64,000 bases of DNA from Longimicrobium sp. (GCA_036389135.1 DASVQP010000032.1:1-64000); one strand, 5' to 3'. Shown: positions 44,353-55,330, counted from the stretch's first letter. Numbers and translations are program-made. Notes: generated by a model not told the origin, from the letters alone.

Positions 44353-46948
44353 TCCGCGCGAGCTGGCGGATGGGCTCCGCCTGCGCGGCGTGGGTGCCCT
44401 GCGCGGCCGCAGCCTGTGGGCGCCCGGCCCCGCCGCCGTCGCGGAGGTGGAAGAGGGCGAGCTCGCCGGGACGACGTGCGCGGCAGTGGAGGGCTTCGCG
44501 GAGCGGCTGCGCGCCGTCCTCCCCGCCGTGGAGGTAGGTGACGGGTCGGCGTGGCCCGAGGTGATCGCGCGCGTGGCGTCCGTGCTCCAGGCGCAGGCCG
44601 GCTCGCCGCCCGCCTTCTGCCGCATCGCCCCCGCCGCCGGCGACGATCCCGCCGTGGTGGCGCTGGGCTTCGATGAAGAGGCGCTCGGGATCGAAGCCCT
44701 GCGCGAAGCCGCCGCCCTGGTACGCGAGTGCATCCGCGGCGAGGCGGTCGTAGTGGACAGAGTGGTCGGCGACCTCCGCGAGCTGTACGCGCGCACGCAC
44801 CCCGGCCCCACGGGCTCGGTGCTGATCGCGGAAGCGCGCCGCCGCGGAATCCCGGTGCGCCGCGCCCCGGGCGACCGCGTGGTGCAGCTCGGCCTGGGCC
44901 GCAACCTCCGCCGGCTGGACGCCGCGATGACGGACTTCACCAGCGTCATCGCCACCGACATCACCTCGGACAAGCACCGCACCAAGGAGATCCTGGAGCG
45001 GATCGGCCTCGCGGTCCCCGAGGGTGAGGTGGTCACCTCGCTGGACGACGCGGTCGAGCTGGCGGAGGACCTGGGATATCCCGTCCTCCTCAAGCCGCTG
45101 GACGCCAACGACGGCCGCGGCATCTCCGGCCGGCTGGACACGGAGGCCGCCGTGCGCGCCGCGTGGACCATCGCCGTCGCCGAGCATCCGCGGGTGATCG
45201 TGGAGCGCTTCGTCACCGGTCGCGACCACCGCGTGGTGGTGGTGGCCGGACGGGTGGTGGCCGTCTCGGAGCGCGTACCCGCGCACGTGGTGGGCGATGG
45301 GACGCGCAGCATCCGCGAGCTGGCGGAGGAGGAGAACCGCAACCCCAAGCGCAACCCGCACGATCCCGCCTCGCCCCTCGTCCCGCTCCCGCTGGACGAC
45401 CTCACGGAGCGCTTCCTGGCGCGCACCGGCCGCACGCTGGACTCCGTTCCGGACGCGGGGGAGGCGGTGCAGCTCCGCGGCACCGCGAACATCTCCACCG
45501 GGGGCACCTCCATCGACCGCACCGACGAGATCCACCCCCGCAACCGCGCCCTGTGCGAGTTCGCGGCGGCGGCGGTGGGGCTGGACATCGCGGGAGTGGA
45601 CGTGCTGACGGACGACGTGGGCGTGCCCTTCGATGAGAACTGCGCGGCGATCATAGAGGTCAACGCGTCGCCCGGCATCCGGATGCACACCGATCCGGAC
45701 GTCGGCACGCCGCGCGACGTGCCCGGCGCCATCCTGGACATGCTCTACCCGCCCGGCAGCGAGACGCGCATCCCGGTGATCGCCATCACGGGGACCAACG
45801 GGAAGACGACGACGACGCGCCTGATCGCGCACCTCTTTCGGCACACGGGGCGGCGGGTCGGCTTCACCACCACGGACGGCGTCTACCACCAGGACGTCCT
45901 GCTGATGGAGGGCGACCTCACGGGCCCCTTCGCGGCCAACGTGGTGCTCTCCGATCCGCGCGTGGACGTGGCGGTGCTGGAGACGGCGCGCGGCGGCATC
46001 CTGAAGTCGGGGCTGGGCTTCGAGAGCTGCGACGTGGGCGTGGTGCTCAACGTGTCCGCCGACCACATGGGCCAGCGAGGCATCCACACGCTGGAGCAGC
46101 TTGCGGAGGTAAAGGCGGTGATCCCCGCCGCGGTGGCTCCCGGCGGCCACACCGTGCTCAACGCCGACGATCCGCTCGTCCTCGGCATGCGCTCCCGCAC
46201 CCGCGGCGACGTGGTGCTGATCTCGGTCAGTGGCGAGGCGGAGAACCCTGCCGTCGCCGAGCACCTGGCGTCCGGAGGCGCGGCCGTCACGGTCGAGCTG
46301 GAGGATGGGCGGGAGAGCATCGTCCTGCGCCTCGGTTCCGAGCGGCTCCCCGTCGTCCCGGTCGCCGAGGTGCCGCTGACGATGGGGGGTGCGGCGCGTT
46401 TCCAGCTCGAGAACATCCTGGCGGCGACCGCGGTGGCGCACGCGCAGGCCATTCCGCCGGGCAAGATCGCCGAAGCGCTGCGCGCCTTTGTACCCTCGCG
46501 CGCCGCGACGCCGGGGCGGCTGAACGTGCTGCCGGTGCGCGGCGGCAAGGTGGTGGTGGATTACGCGCACAACCCGGCCGGGGTGCGCGGCCTCATCGAC
46601 TTCGTGGTGCGCATGGATGCGCGGCGGCGGATCGGCGTCCTGAGCATCGCCGGCGACCGGCGCGACCAGGACATGCGCGAGATCGGCTCGATCTTCGCCG
46701 CGCTGGACCACGTGATCCTCAAGGAGAACGAGGCCTACCGCCGTGGCCGCCCCGTGGGCGAGGCCATGGGAATCCTGGCGGAAGGACTGGAATCCGGCGG
46801 CCTTCCCCCGGAGCGCTACGAAAAGGTGCTCGACGAGACGGAGGCCGTCATCCACGCGCTGCGGATGATCGAGGAGGGCGACGTGGTGGTGATCCTGGCC
46901 GCGGAGCCGGAAAAGGTGCTGGAGCAGGTGGAGGGGTTCAGCGGGTAG
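44342..46948 (+). CDS. cphA: Cyanophycin synthetase
   Basis: It encodes 868 residues, full length for CphA1. It polymerises aspartate and arginine with ATP into cyanophycin granules. Order: an N-terminal domain (1-160), an ATP-grasp domain (DITSDKHRTKEILERIGL; VLLKPLDANDGRGISGRL; EVNASPGIRMH), then a Mur-ligase-like domain with the P-loop AITGTNGKTTTTRL near 480 and VVVDYAHNPAGVRGLIDF near the end. It overlaps the M14 gene by 11 bases. No cyanophycinase gene is in the window. Confidence 0.95.
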   Translation: MPSDPRELADGLRLRGVGALRGRSLWAPGPAAVAEVEEGELAGTTCAAVEGFAERLRAVLPAVEVGDGSAWPEVIARVASVLQAQAGSPPAFCRIAPAAGDDPAVVALGFDEEALGIEALREAAALVRECIRGEAVVVDRVVGDLRELYARTHPGPTGSVLIAEARRRGIPVRRAPGDRVVQLGLGRNLRRLDAAMTDFTSVIATDITSDKHRTKEILERIGLAVPEGEVVTSLDDAVELAEDLGYPVLLKPLDANDGRGISGRLDTEAAVRAAWTIAVAEHPRVIVERFVTGRDHRVVVVAGRVVAVSERVPAHVVGDGTRSIRELAEEENRNPKRNPHDPASPLVPLPLDDLTERFLARTGRTLDSVPDAGEAVQLRGTANISTGGTSIDRTDEIHPRNRALCEFAAAAVGLDIAGVDVLTDDVGVPFDENCAAIIEVNASPGIRMHTDPDVGTPRDVPGAILDMLYPPGSETRIPVIAITGTNGKTTTTRLIAHLFRHTGRRVGFTTTDGVYHQDVLLMEGDLTGPFAANVVLSDPRVDVAVLETARGGILKSGLGFESCDVGVVLNVSADHMGQRGIHTLEQLAEVKAVIPAAVAPGGHTVLNADDPLVLGMRSRTRGDVVLISVSGEAENPAVAEHLASGGAAVTVELEDGRESIVLRLGSERLPVVPVAEVPLTMGGAARFQLENILAATAVAHAQAIPPGKIAEALRAFVPSRAATPGRLNVLPVRGGKVVVDYAHNPAGVRGLIDFVVRMDARRRIGVLSIAGDRRDQDMREIGSIFAALDHVILKENEAYRRGRPVGEAMGILAEGLESGGLPPERYEKVLDETEAVIHALRMIEEGDVVVILAAEPEKVLEQVEGFSG

Positions 46949-47034
46949 GCCCTCACCCCCGCTCGTTCCTCGCTGCCCCCTCTCCCGATAACAGGAGAGG
47001 GCTGCGCCCTCGCCGTTATCGAGAGAGGGGGCGT
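46949..47034. repeat. REP-like palindrome, copy 1
   Basis: Starting at the cphA stop, an 83-base block is almost identical to the reverse complement of 52120-52203. Its core is an imperfect hairpin with TCTCCCGATAACAGGAGAGG and CTCGCCGTTATCGAGAGAGG. Confidence 0.75.
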
Positions 47035-47136
47035 GGGGATGCACAGAACCCGTAGGGGCGCGATTCATAGCGCCTGCGCTTGCCCCGACTCGACCGCTGG
47101 GGGGGTCGTGCAGATTCGCATCAGCCAAGGGCGACG

Positions 47137-48345
47137 ATGGCATCGCTCAACGTAGAGAAGATCCGCGAGGACTTTCCCGTGCTGCAGCGCAAAGTGCACG
47201 GGAAGCCGCTGGTGTACCTGGACAACGCGGCCAGCAGCCAGAAGCCGCAGGTGATGATCGACCGGATCGCAAAGATCTACGGGGAGGAGTATGCTCGCGC
47301 GGAGGAGGGGCACACCCTCAGCAAGGAGGCGACGAAGACCTTCGAGGACACCCGCAAGCGCGTGGCGGAGCTGATCAACGCGGCGAGGCCGGAGGAGGTC
47401 GTCTTCTGCCGCGGCGCCACGGAGGCCCTCAACCTGGTGGCGCGCTCCTTCGAGATGGACGGGCTCTCCAGGGGCGACGAGATCCTGCTGACCGAGATCG
47501 AGCACCACTCCAACATCATCCCTTGGATCCAGGCCGCGCGCGAGACCGGCGCGCACGTCCGCGCCGTGCCCATCGACGCGGCGGGGGACGTGGACCTGGA
47601 GCGGCTGGAGGCGATGCTCACCGACCGCGTGAAGGTGCTCGGGGTGAGCCACGTGTCCAACGTGACGGGCGGCGTGCAGCCGGTAAAGCAGATCACGAAG
47701 CTGGCCCGGGCGCGCGGCATCCCGGTGCTGGTGGACGGCGCGCAGGCGGTGCCGCACATCCCGGTGGACGTGCGCGACATCGGGTGCGACTTCTACGCGG
47801 CGTCAGGGCACAAGATGGGCGGCCCCTCCAGCGTCGGCTTCATGTGGGGGAAGATGTCGATGCTCAGGAAGATGCCGCCGGGCGACGGGGGGTCGCTGAT
47901 GGTGAAGTCGGTGAGCTTCGACGACTACACCACCATGCCGCCCCCACACAAGTTCGAAGCCGGCGAGCCCGCCTTCAGCGAGGTCGCCGCCTGGGACCCG
48001 GCCATCGAGTACTGGCAGAAGCTCGGCCTGGAGAAGATCGCCGCCTACGAGCGCGATCTCGCCGCCTACGCCGCCCTCCGCCTCGGCGAGATCGAGGGCG
48101 TGCGCGTGCTGGGCAACCCCGCCGACCGCATCTCCATCGTGTCGTTCGTGGTGGAGGGCCAGCAGCCCAGCGATCTGGAGAAGAAGCTGGACAAGCAGGG
48201 GATCGCCGTCCGCGCCGGCAAGCTCGCCGCCGAGCCCCTCCTCCGCGCCCTGGGCGTCAAGGAAGCCGTGCGCGCCTCCTTCGTCTTCTACAACACCTTT
48301 GAGGAAGCGGACGCCCTCGCCGCCGCGCTGCGCAAGATCGCGTGA
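47137..48345 (+). CDS. SufS/class-V aminotransferase-fold protein lacking the catalytic cysteine
   Basis: It encodes 402 residues, aligned with SufS cysteine desulfurases throughout. PLP-binding lysine K226 is in ASGHKMGGPS, and the family motifs DNAASSQKPQ, EIEHHSNIIPW and VLVDGAQAVPHIPVDVRD are present. The loop that should read 'RTGHHCAQP' instead reads VRAGKLAAEP, so residue 364, the sulfur-carrying cysteine in E. coli SufS, is alanine (48226-48228). It cannot form the usual persulfide. It may be a different PLP lyase or transaminase. No suf genes adjoin it. Confidence 0.9.
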   Translation: MASLNVEKIREDFPVLQRKVHGKPLVYLDNAASSQKPQVMIDRIAKIYGEEYARAEEGHTLSKEATKTFEDTRKRVAELINAARPEEVVFCRGATEALNLVARSFEMDGLSRGDEILLTEIEHHSNIIPWIQAARETGAHVRAVPIDAAGDVDLERLEAMLTDRVKVLGVSHVSNVTGGVQPVKQITKLARARGIPVLVDGAQAVPHIPVDVRDIGCDFYAASGHKMGGPSSVGFMWGKMSMLRKMPPGDGGSLMVKSVSFDDYTTMPPPHKFEAGEPAFSEVAAWDPAIEYWQKLGLEKIAAYERDLAAYAALRLGEIEGVRVLGNPADRISIVSFVVEGQQPSDLEKKLDKQGIAVRAGKLAAEPLLRALGVKEAVRASFVFYNTFEEADALAAALRKIA

Positions 48346-48370
48346 ACGGAAGTGCGTGAGTGCTGCGGGA

Positions 48371-48838
48371 TCAGGGGACTTCGATGATCCGCTTGGCGCG
48401 GTACGCCTCCAGGTGGACGACCCTCCCGCCTCGCAGTCCGATGCCCACGGCGAGGCGTTGTCCTCCGGTGAGGTAGCTCTGGTTGTACCGGCCCCAGATG
48501 CCGCGATCGCAGTCCGCACAGTTGTAGCCGAGCCACTCGTAGAGCGAGGCAGGGAACACCTCCACGGAGAATCCTTCCCACATCAGCGTGCTGACCGCGG
48601 TCTGCTGCGAGGAGCCGAGCGGCACGTGCGCCAGCACGACCGGGCTCACGTAGATGGCCCCTCCCGTGGATGGCACCCCCGGCGCCGTCAACATCTCGCG
48701 GACCAGCCCGCGCCCATCAAGGATGTGCTGGCGCGCGTAGTACGTCACAAAGAGCAGCAGCGCGGCAAGCACCCACCACCTCGCCGCGCCCTTTCTGCGC
48801 CCATCACCGGCATCGTCCTCTCGCATTGGCTTCCCCAT
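48371..48838 (-). CDS. Hypothetical single-pass membrane protein
   Basis: It encodes 155 residues. A charged N-terminus is followed by one membrane helix (ARWWVLAALLLFVTYYA) and then an outside domain (GAIYVSPVVLAHVPLGSS; LYEWLGYNCADCDRGIWGRY) with a CADC pair that could form a disulfide. No family recognised. The ATG four codons downstream is an alternative start. Confidence 0.75.
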   Translation of the reverse strand: MGKPMREDDAGDGRRKGAARWWVLAALLLFVTYYARQHILDGRGLVREMLTAPGVPSTGGAIYVSPVVLAHVPLGSSQQTAVSTLMWEGFSVEVFPASLYEWLGYNCADCDRGIWGRYNQSYLTGGQRLAVGIGLRGGRVVHLEAYRAKRIIEVP

Positions 48839-48854
48839 CCCGCGAGTGGCTGGA

Positions 48855-49397
48855 TCAAGCAGGAACGTAGGTCAGCCTGATCACATCCTCGTCGATCCGA
48901 TCATGAGCGACGAGGCGGAGCGGCGGCCGCGGTCCGGCGAAATATGGCTTCCCGTGACCAAGCACGACCGGGTGCAGGTAGATCCGATACTCGTCGATCA
49001 GGCCAAGCTCGGTGAGGCTTTGCGCCAGCTGCGGGCCAGCAACTTCGATCTCCCCATCGCGCTCCGCCTTCAGCTCGCGGATCGCGCCCTCAAGATCATC
49101 CCCAACGAGCGTGGCGTTGGGGCCGACCGAACTCAACGTGCGCGAGACGACCCATTTCGGCTGGTTCCGCCAAGCCGCCGCGAAGGCGTGTTCGTCTGCA
49201 TCCCATCCAGGCTGATCGTCGTCCCAGTAACGCATGATCTCATACATCTGGCGCCCGTACACACTGCCCGCCTGCCCCAGAGCCTCCTCGATGAAGTGGC
49301 GGAAGAGCGTGGGGCTTGGGCCAAACGCCATATGGTCGACGTAGCCGTCCAGGGACTGATTCATTCCGAACACGAGCTTAGCCATACCGACTTTCAT
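48855..49397 (-). CDS. Dihydrofolate-reductase/RibD-C family protein
   Basis: It encodes 180 residues. Family features: LVFGMNQSLDGYVDHMAFGP at the start, VYGRQMYEIMRYWDDDQPGW, KWVVSRTLSSVGPNATLVGD, and the NADPH-binding EIEVAGPQLAQSLTELGLID with YLHPVVLGHGKPYF. This group reduces pterin- or flavin-pathway substrates or has unknown substrates; it is not the essential DHFR type. Either of two ATGs (49397 or 49385) could be used. Confidence 0.9.
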   Translation of the reverse strand: MKVGMAKLVFGMNQSLDGYVDHMAFGPSPTLFRHFIEEALGQAGSVYGRQMYEIMRYWDDDQPGWDADEHAFAAAWRNQPKWVVSRTLSSVGPNATLVGDDLEGAIRELKAERDGEIEVAGPQLAQSLTELGLIDEYRIYLHPVVLGHGKPYFAGPRPPLRLVAHDRIDEDVIRLTYVPA

Positions 49398-49456
49398 CCT
49401 TGCGCGGGCACATCCGCAGCGGTTCTGAATTGTGTTCATGCAACCGGTTGTAACCC

Positions 49457-50365
49457 TTACACCGTCCCCCACACCCGCTTCCCGAGCGCCGAAAGCGCCA
49501 GCTCCACCGCCAGGTCCGCGGTGGCGTTGCTGCGGTCGAGGATGGGGTTTACCTCCACCAGGTCCAGGCCCACGATGCGGCCCGTCTCGGCGAGCATCTC
49601 GGCGGCGAGGTGGGCTTCGCGGTAGGTGAGGCCGCCGGGGACCGGGGTCCCCACGCCGGGGGCGTACATCGGGTCGATGACGTCCAGGTCCAGGCTCACG
49701 TAGATGCCGTCCGTGCCCAGCGACGCGCTGTCGATGGCGCGGCGGATCACCTCGCCGATCCCGTAGCGGTCGACGGCCTCCATGGAGTACACGGCGATCC
49801 CCGCGTCGCGCATCAGGTCGCGCTCGGTGGTGTCCAGGTCGCGCGCGCCCACCACGGCCACGTTCTTGGGGAGGATCTTGGGCGTGGACTCGGCGGTGCC
49901 GCCCACCGTCACCAGGTGCTCGTGCCCGATCCCGCAGAGCGCCGCCAGCGGCATCCCGTGGATGTTGCCGGTGGGGCTGGTCTCGTGCGTGTTGAAGTCG
50001 CCGTGCGCGTCCAGCCAGATCAGCCCCAGGTTGCGCCCCCGCGCCGCCCCGGACACGCTCCCCATCGAGATCGAGTGGTCGCCGCCCAGCACCAGAGTCA
50101 CCGCTCCCTGGCGGGTGCTTTCCGCCACCTGGTCCCCCAGGCGCTGGCACACGGAGAGGATGGGCTCCAGGTACTTGAGCTTGGGGTCGCCGGTCTGCAG
50201 TGTCTCGCTGGGCGGCACGCCGATGTTGCCCCGGTCCGTCACTCGGTGCCCCAGCACCTCCAGCCGCTCCTGCAGCCCCGCGTACCGGATCGCGCTCGGC
50301 CCCATGTCCACACCCCGGCGCCCCGAGCCGAAGTCCATCAGGGCGCCTACGATCTCCAGATTCAT
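49457..50365 (-). CDS. rocF: Arginase
   Basis: It encodes 302 residues after CGAGGAGCG. It hydrolyses arginine to ornithine and urea using two manganese ions. All metal ligands are present: H97 in GGDHS, D119, H121 and D123 in WLDAHGDFN, D226 and D228 in SLDLDVIDP. HETSPTGNIHGMPLA is the substrate loop. It is encoded 2.5 kb from cyanophycin synthetase, consistent with a shared arginine economy. Confidence 0.96.
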   Translation of the reverse strand: MNLEIVGALMDFGSGRRGVDMGPSAIRYAGLQERLEVLGHRVTDRGNIGVPPSETLQTGDPKLKYLEPILSVCQRLGDQVAESTRQGAVTLVLGGDHSISMGSVSGAARGRNLGLIWLDAHGDFNTHETSPTGNIHGMPLAALCGIGHEHLVTVGGTAESTPKILPKNVAVVGARDLDTTERDLMRDAGIAVYSMEAVDRYGIGEVIRRAIDSASLGTDGIYVSLDLDVIDPMYAPGVGTPVPGGLTYREAHLAAEMLAETGRIVGLDLVEVNPILDRSNATADLAVELALSALGKRVWGTV

Positions 50366-50497
50366 CGCTCCTCGTGCGGTCCGTGTTCTTAGCTGTCGCG
50401 CCATCAAATTGGCGGGGCGGCACTCCGCGCGCCAGCGCTTGCACGCTATCCGTTTCGCCGGTGAATGACGGTGGAGCGCCCGCCACGTGGAGCCCTC

Positions 50498-50528
50498 TGG
50501 ACCTTCGTTTGATTTACTCTTATAGTAA
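50498..50528 (+). promoter_or_regulatory. Probable promoter/operator of the NTase-wHTH pair
   Basis: TGGACC and TATAGT are separated by 17 bases, in a markedly AT-rich patch. A palindrome TTACT-N5-AGTAA (50514-50528) overlaps the -10, suggesting autorepression. Confidence 0.5.
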
Positions 50529-50568
50529 TTGTGTGGAACGATAAGCGTAACTCACAGGAACGCTGAAC

Positions 50569-51180
50569 GTGGAAAAAGAATTCCAAGGCGACACTCTGGG
50601 ACCACTGGCCAAGGCGCTCCAGGCCCTCGGCGCATTTCTGGAGGCGCAGGGGCACCCAGAATACCTGGTCGTTGTTGGGGGTGTGGCGATGAATCTGCGC
50701 GGATTCACCGCCCGCGGGACCTCGGATGTGGACGTGATCGCCCGAGGGGTGCCCGCCGTTGGGGGTGGGGCCGCGGTGCTCTTTACGCCCGAGCCACTGT
50801 CGGACGTACTGGAGGCGGGGATCCGGCGCGTCGCGCGAGACTTCGGGTTAGACGCCGATTGGATGAACACCGTCGTGGCGAAGCAATGGCTTGCCGGGAT
50901 GCCTCCGGGGCTCGCCGAGGATCTGGAGTGGCATCACTTCGGGGGCCTGCACATCGGAGTCCCGGGCCGGGAGGCGATGATCGCGCTGAAGCTGTTTGCG
51001 GCCATGGACCGTGGGCCCCGCAGCGTCCACATGCAGGACCTGATAAGGTTGGACCCCGACGCGGACGAGCTCGACCGCGCCGCGGCGTGGGTTGCCTCGC
51101 AGGACGCCAGTGATGTCTTCCACGCCCAGATTCCGGAGGCGCTCGAACATGTCCGAAAGCACCAGGGACGCACTCGCTAG
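50569..51180 (+). CDS. Nucleotidyltransferase-fold protein of a two-gene module
   Basis: It encodes 203 residues from GTG. The minimal nucleotidyltransferase core is visible: VVVGGVAMNLRGFTARGTSD with G37-G38 and metal-binding D53-x-D55, then EAMIALKLFAAMDRGPRSVH and MQDLIRLDPDADELDRAAAW as in DUF6036/AbiEii-like proteins. Related free-standing NTases act as toxins by modifying tRNA, but many are uncharacterised. Its 3' end overlaps the winged-helix gene by 32 bases. Confidence 0.8.
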   Translation: MEKEFQGDTLGPLAKALQALGAFLEAQGHPEYLVVVGGVAMNLRGFTARGTSDVDVIARGVPAVGGGAAVLFTPEPLSDVLEAGIRRVARDFGLDADWMNTVVAKQWLAGMPPGLAEDLEWHHFGGLHIGVPGREAMIALKLFAAMDRGPRSVHMQDLIRLDPDADELDRAAAWVASQDASDVFHAQIPEALEHVRKHQGRTR

Positions 51181-52093
51181 CCGGGCGCAGGAGACCGCCC
51201 TCAAGGCGGTGTGGGCCCAGTGGGGCGTGCTCAACCCCATGCTCCTTGGGGGCGGCGCGAAGCAGCCGTCGAGCATGCTGGACCCGGAGGCGCTCGTACT
51301 CGCCTCTTTGGGTCTCTGGGAGGCGGAGCGCCGCCTGGTGGACGTGCTGGCCTGGTGGGCGCCGCGCGGAGCGACGCTGATGAGCACACGACGGACGGAC
51401 ACGCTGCGGGCCGGCTTCCCCGCGCACGTCGCGGGCCGGCTGGACCAGTTTGGGAGCTGGGCCCACGAGGGCGGCGACCCGCGCTGGAAGGGGAAGGGAA
51501 CCGGGGAGGTGACGGTACGCGCCGGCAAAGGTCCATCGGAGCTGGGGCTGAACGGTCCCGGAACGCTCCTGCTGCGCCTGCGCGCCGGTTTTGGAGTGAG
51601 CGCCAAGCCTGACGTGCTCGCCTTCCTTCTCGCGCTGGACGGAGTGCCCGCCGCCCCGAAGGAGATCGCCCGCGCGGTGGGGTACGCCGGCAAGAACGTG
51701 CGTGTGGCGGCCCGTGACCTCGTGCTCGGCGGATTCCTGGACGAGCGGGATTCTTACCCCGTCGAATACGCGGCGCGCCCCGGGTTCGCACGCGGGTTCA
51801 TCCGCCTCCTCTCGTGGGAGAACTCCCCCGGCGTAGGGGTACCCGCCTGGAACCACTGGGCTGCCGTGTACGCTTTCCTCCTCTCGGTAGCCGCCTGGGG
51901 CGAGGCAGACGGCCCCACGAACGGATACGTCCTGAGCTCGCAGGCGCGCGATCTGTTCGAGCGATACAGCTGGGTCTTCCGGAGCGCGGAGCTACGGGTC
52001 CCGGACCCGAACCGCTACCCGGGCGAACAATACCTCGGCGCGTTCAGCGATACGCTCGATGCCCTGTCCGCCTGGCTTGCTGGGCGCCCGTAG
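51149..52093 (+). CDS. Winged-helix protein paired with the nucleotidyltransferase
   Basis: It encodes 314 residues. The ATG has GGAGG nine bases upstream, inside the preceding gene. Residues 155-200 form a winged helix (VLAFLLALDGVPAAPKEIAR; AVGYAGKNVRVAARDLVLGG). The first 140 residues are helical (LDPEALVLASLGLWEAERRL; VDVLAWWAPRGATLMST), and the C-terminus is hydrophobic and helical (WNHWAAVYAFLLSVAAWGEA). No named family fits. The overlap and DNA-binding domain suggest an antitoxin-like regulator of the NTase. Confidence 0.78.
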   Translation: MSESTRDALASRAQETALKAVWAQWGVLNPMLLGGGAKQPSSMLDPEALVLASLGLWEAERRLVDVLAWWAPRGATLMSTRRTDTLRAGFPAHVAGRLDQFGSWAHEGGDPRWKGKGTGEVTVRAGKGPSELGLNGPGTLLLRLRAGFGVSAKPDVLAFLLALDGVPAAPKEIARAVGYAGKNVRVAARDLVLGGFLDERDSYPVEYAARPGFARGFIRLLSWENSPGVGVPAWNHWAAVYAFLLSVAAWGEADGPTNGYVLSSQARDLFERYSWVFRSAELRVPDPNRYPGEQYLGAFSDTLDALSAWLAGRP

Positions 52094-52119
52094 TCACGAA
52101 CCACCCGCCCGGTACCAAC

Positions 52120-52203
52120 GCCCCCTCTCCTGATAACGGCGAGGGCGCAGCCCTCTCCCGTTATCGGGAGAGGGGGCAGCGAGGAACGAGCGGGGGTGAG
52201 GGC
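52120..52203. repeat. REP-like palindrome, copy 2 (inverted)
   Basis: An inverted near-identical copy of 46949-47034, lying between convergent genes. Its core hairpin is CTCTCCTGATAACGGCGAGG facing CTCTCCCGTTATCGGGAGAG. Confidence 0.75.
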
Positions 52204-52212
52204 CCCGTCCCC

Positions 52213-54348
<2,136 letters not shown>

Positions 54349-54496
54349 TGGTCACTCCGTTGATCGATTCCATCCCGCCGCTGCCGGACGCGGGGTGATG
54401 GCAAGTCGGGGGCCGGACCGGCGACACCCTTGCCCCGGACGCCTTGCGGCGGCAACTTCGCGTCTCCGCGTGGGCCACGAAGTCAAAGGGACCGAG

Positions 54497-55309
54497 ATGA
54501 AGATCGAAGACGCGCTCGAGCACGTGTCGGACGGCGTGGTCGGGCTGGACGCGGAGTTCCGCGTGGCGTACGCCAACGGGCGCGCCGAGCTCCTGCTGGG
54601 AAAACGGAGCGTGGACCTGGTGGGGCAGGGGTGGTGGGAGATCTTTCCCTACCTGGTGGGCTCCCCGGCCGAGCGGGACCTGCGCGCGGTGGCCACGGGG
54701 CGGCTGGCCCGGCACTTCAAGGTCTTCCATCCGCCGCGCTACGCCTGGCATGAGGTGACGGCCGTCCCCTCCGGCGACGGCATACTCCTGGTGATGCGCG
54801 ACGTCACCGACGTGACCCGCGCGCGCCAGCAGGAGACGGTGCGCGAAGCGGTGCGCGAGGTGATCGACCTGGCGCCCGTGGCCATCAGCGTCATGCGCGG
54901 CCCCGACCACCGCGTGGAGATCATGAACCAGTTCTCCCGGCAGCTGCTGGGTGGCCGGGACCTGGAGGGGAGGACGGTGCGCTCGGTGCTCCCGGAGCTC
55001 GAGGGGCAGGGGCTGTTCGAGATCCTGGACGGCGTGTACACCTCCGGCGAGCCGTTCCAGGGCAGCGAAGTTCCCATTGCCTTCGACCGTGTGGGCGACG
55101 GAACGATGTACGAGGGTTTCTTCAACTTCAGCTACCAGCCCCTCTTCTCGGTGGACGGCCAGGTGAACGGCGTGCTCAGCGTGAGCGTGGAAGTCACCGA
55201 CCTGGTGCTGGAGCGCTCACGCCTGGAGCAGCGCGCGGCCGAGCAGGAAGCGGTGCTGGCCCGGCTTGGCGGCGGCGCGGCCGCGGCGGACGGGGAGGGG
55301 CCGGGTTGA
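54497..55309 (+). CDS. Tandem PAS-domain protein without output domain
   Basis: It encodes 270 residues. PAS domain 1 spans about 1-115 (ALEHVSDGVVGLDAEFRVAY; LLVMRDVTDVTRARQQE) and PAS 2 about 120-245 (VIDLAPVAISVMRGPDHRVE; YEGFFNFSYQPLFSVDG; VNGVLSVSVEVTDLVLERSR). A C-terminal coiled coil follows (RLEQRAAEQEAVLARLG). There is no kinase, GGDEF or helix-turn-helix, so it must signal through a partner or act as a sensor subunit. AGGGACCGAG precedes ATG. Confidence 0.85.
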   Translation: MKIEDALEHVSDGVVGLDAEFRVAYANGRAELLLGKRSVDLVGQGWWEIFPYLVGSPAERDLRAVATGRLARHFKVFHPPRYAWHEVTAVPSGDGILLVMRDVTDVTRARQQETVREAVREVIDLAPVAISVMRGPDHRVEIMNQFSRQLLGGRDLEGRTVRSVLPELEGQGLFEILDGVYTSGEPFQGSEVPIAFDRVGDGTMYEGFFNFSYQPLFSVDGQVNGVLSVSVEVTDLVLERSRLEQRAAEQEAVLARLGGGAAAADGEGPG

Positions 55310-55330
55310 GCTACGCGCGGTCTCCTGCTG

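Noticed and set aside
44093-47143. 1016-residue minus-strand open frame
   Set aside because: It spans the cphA operon antisense, with repetitive His/Arg-rich sequence and no start signal.
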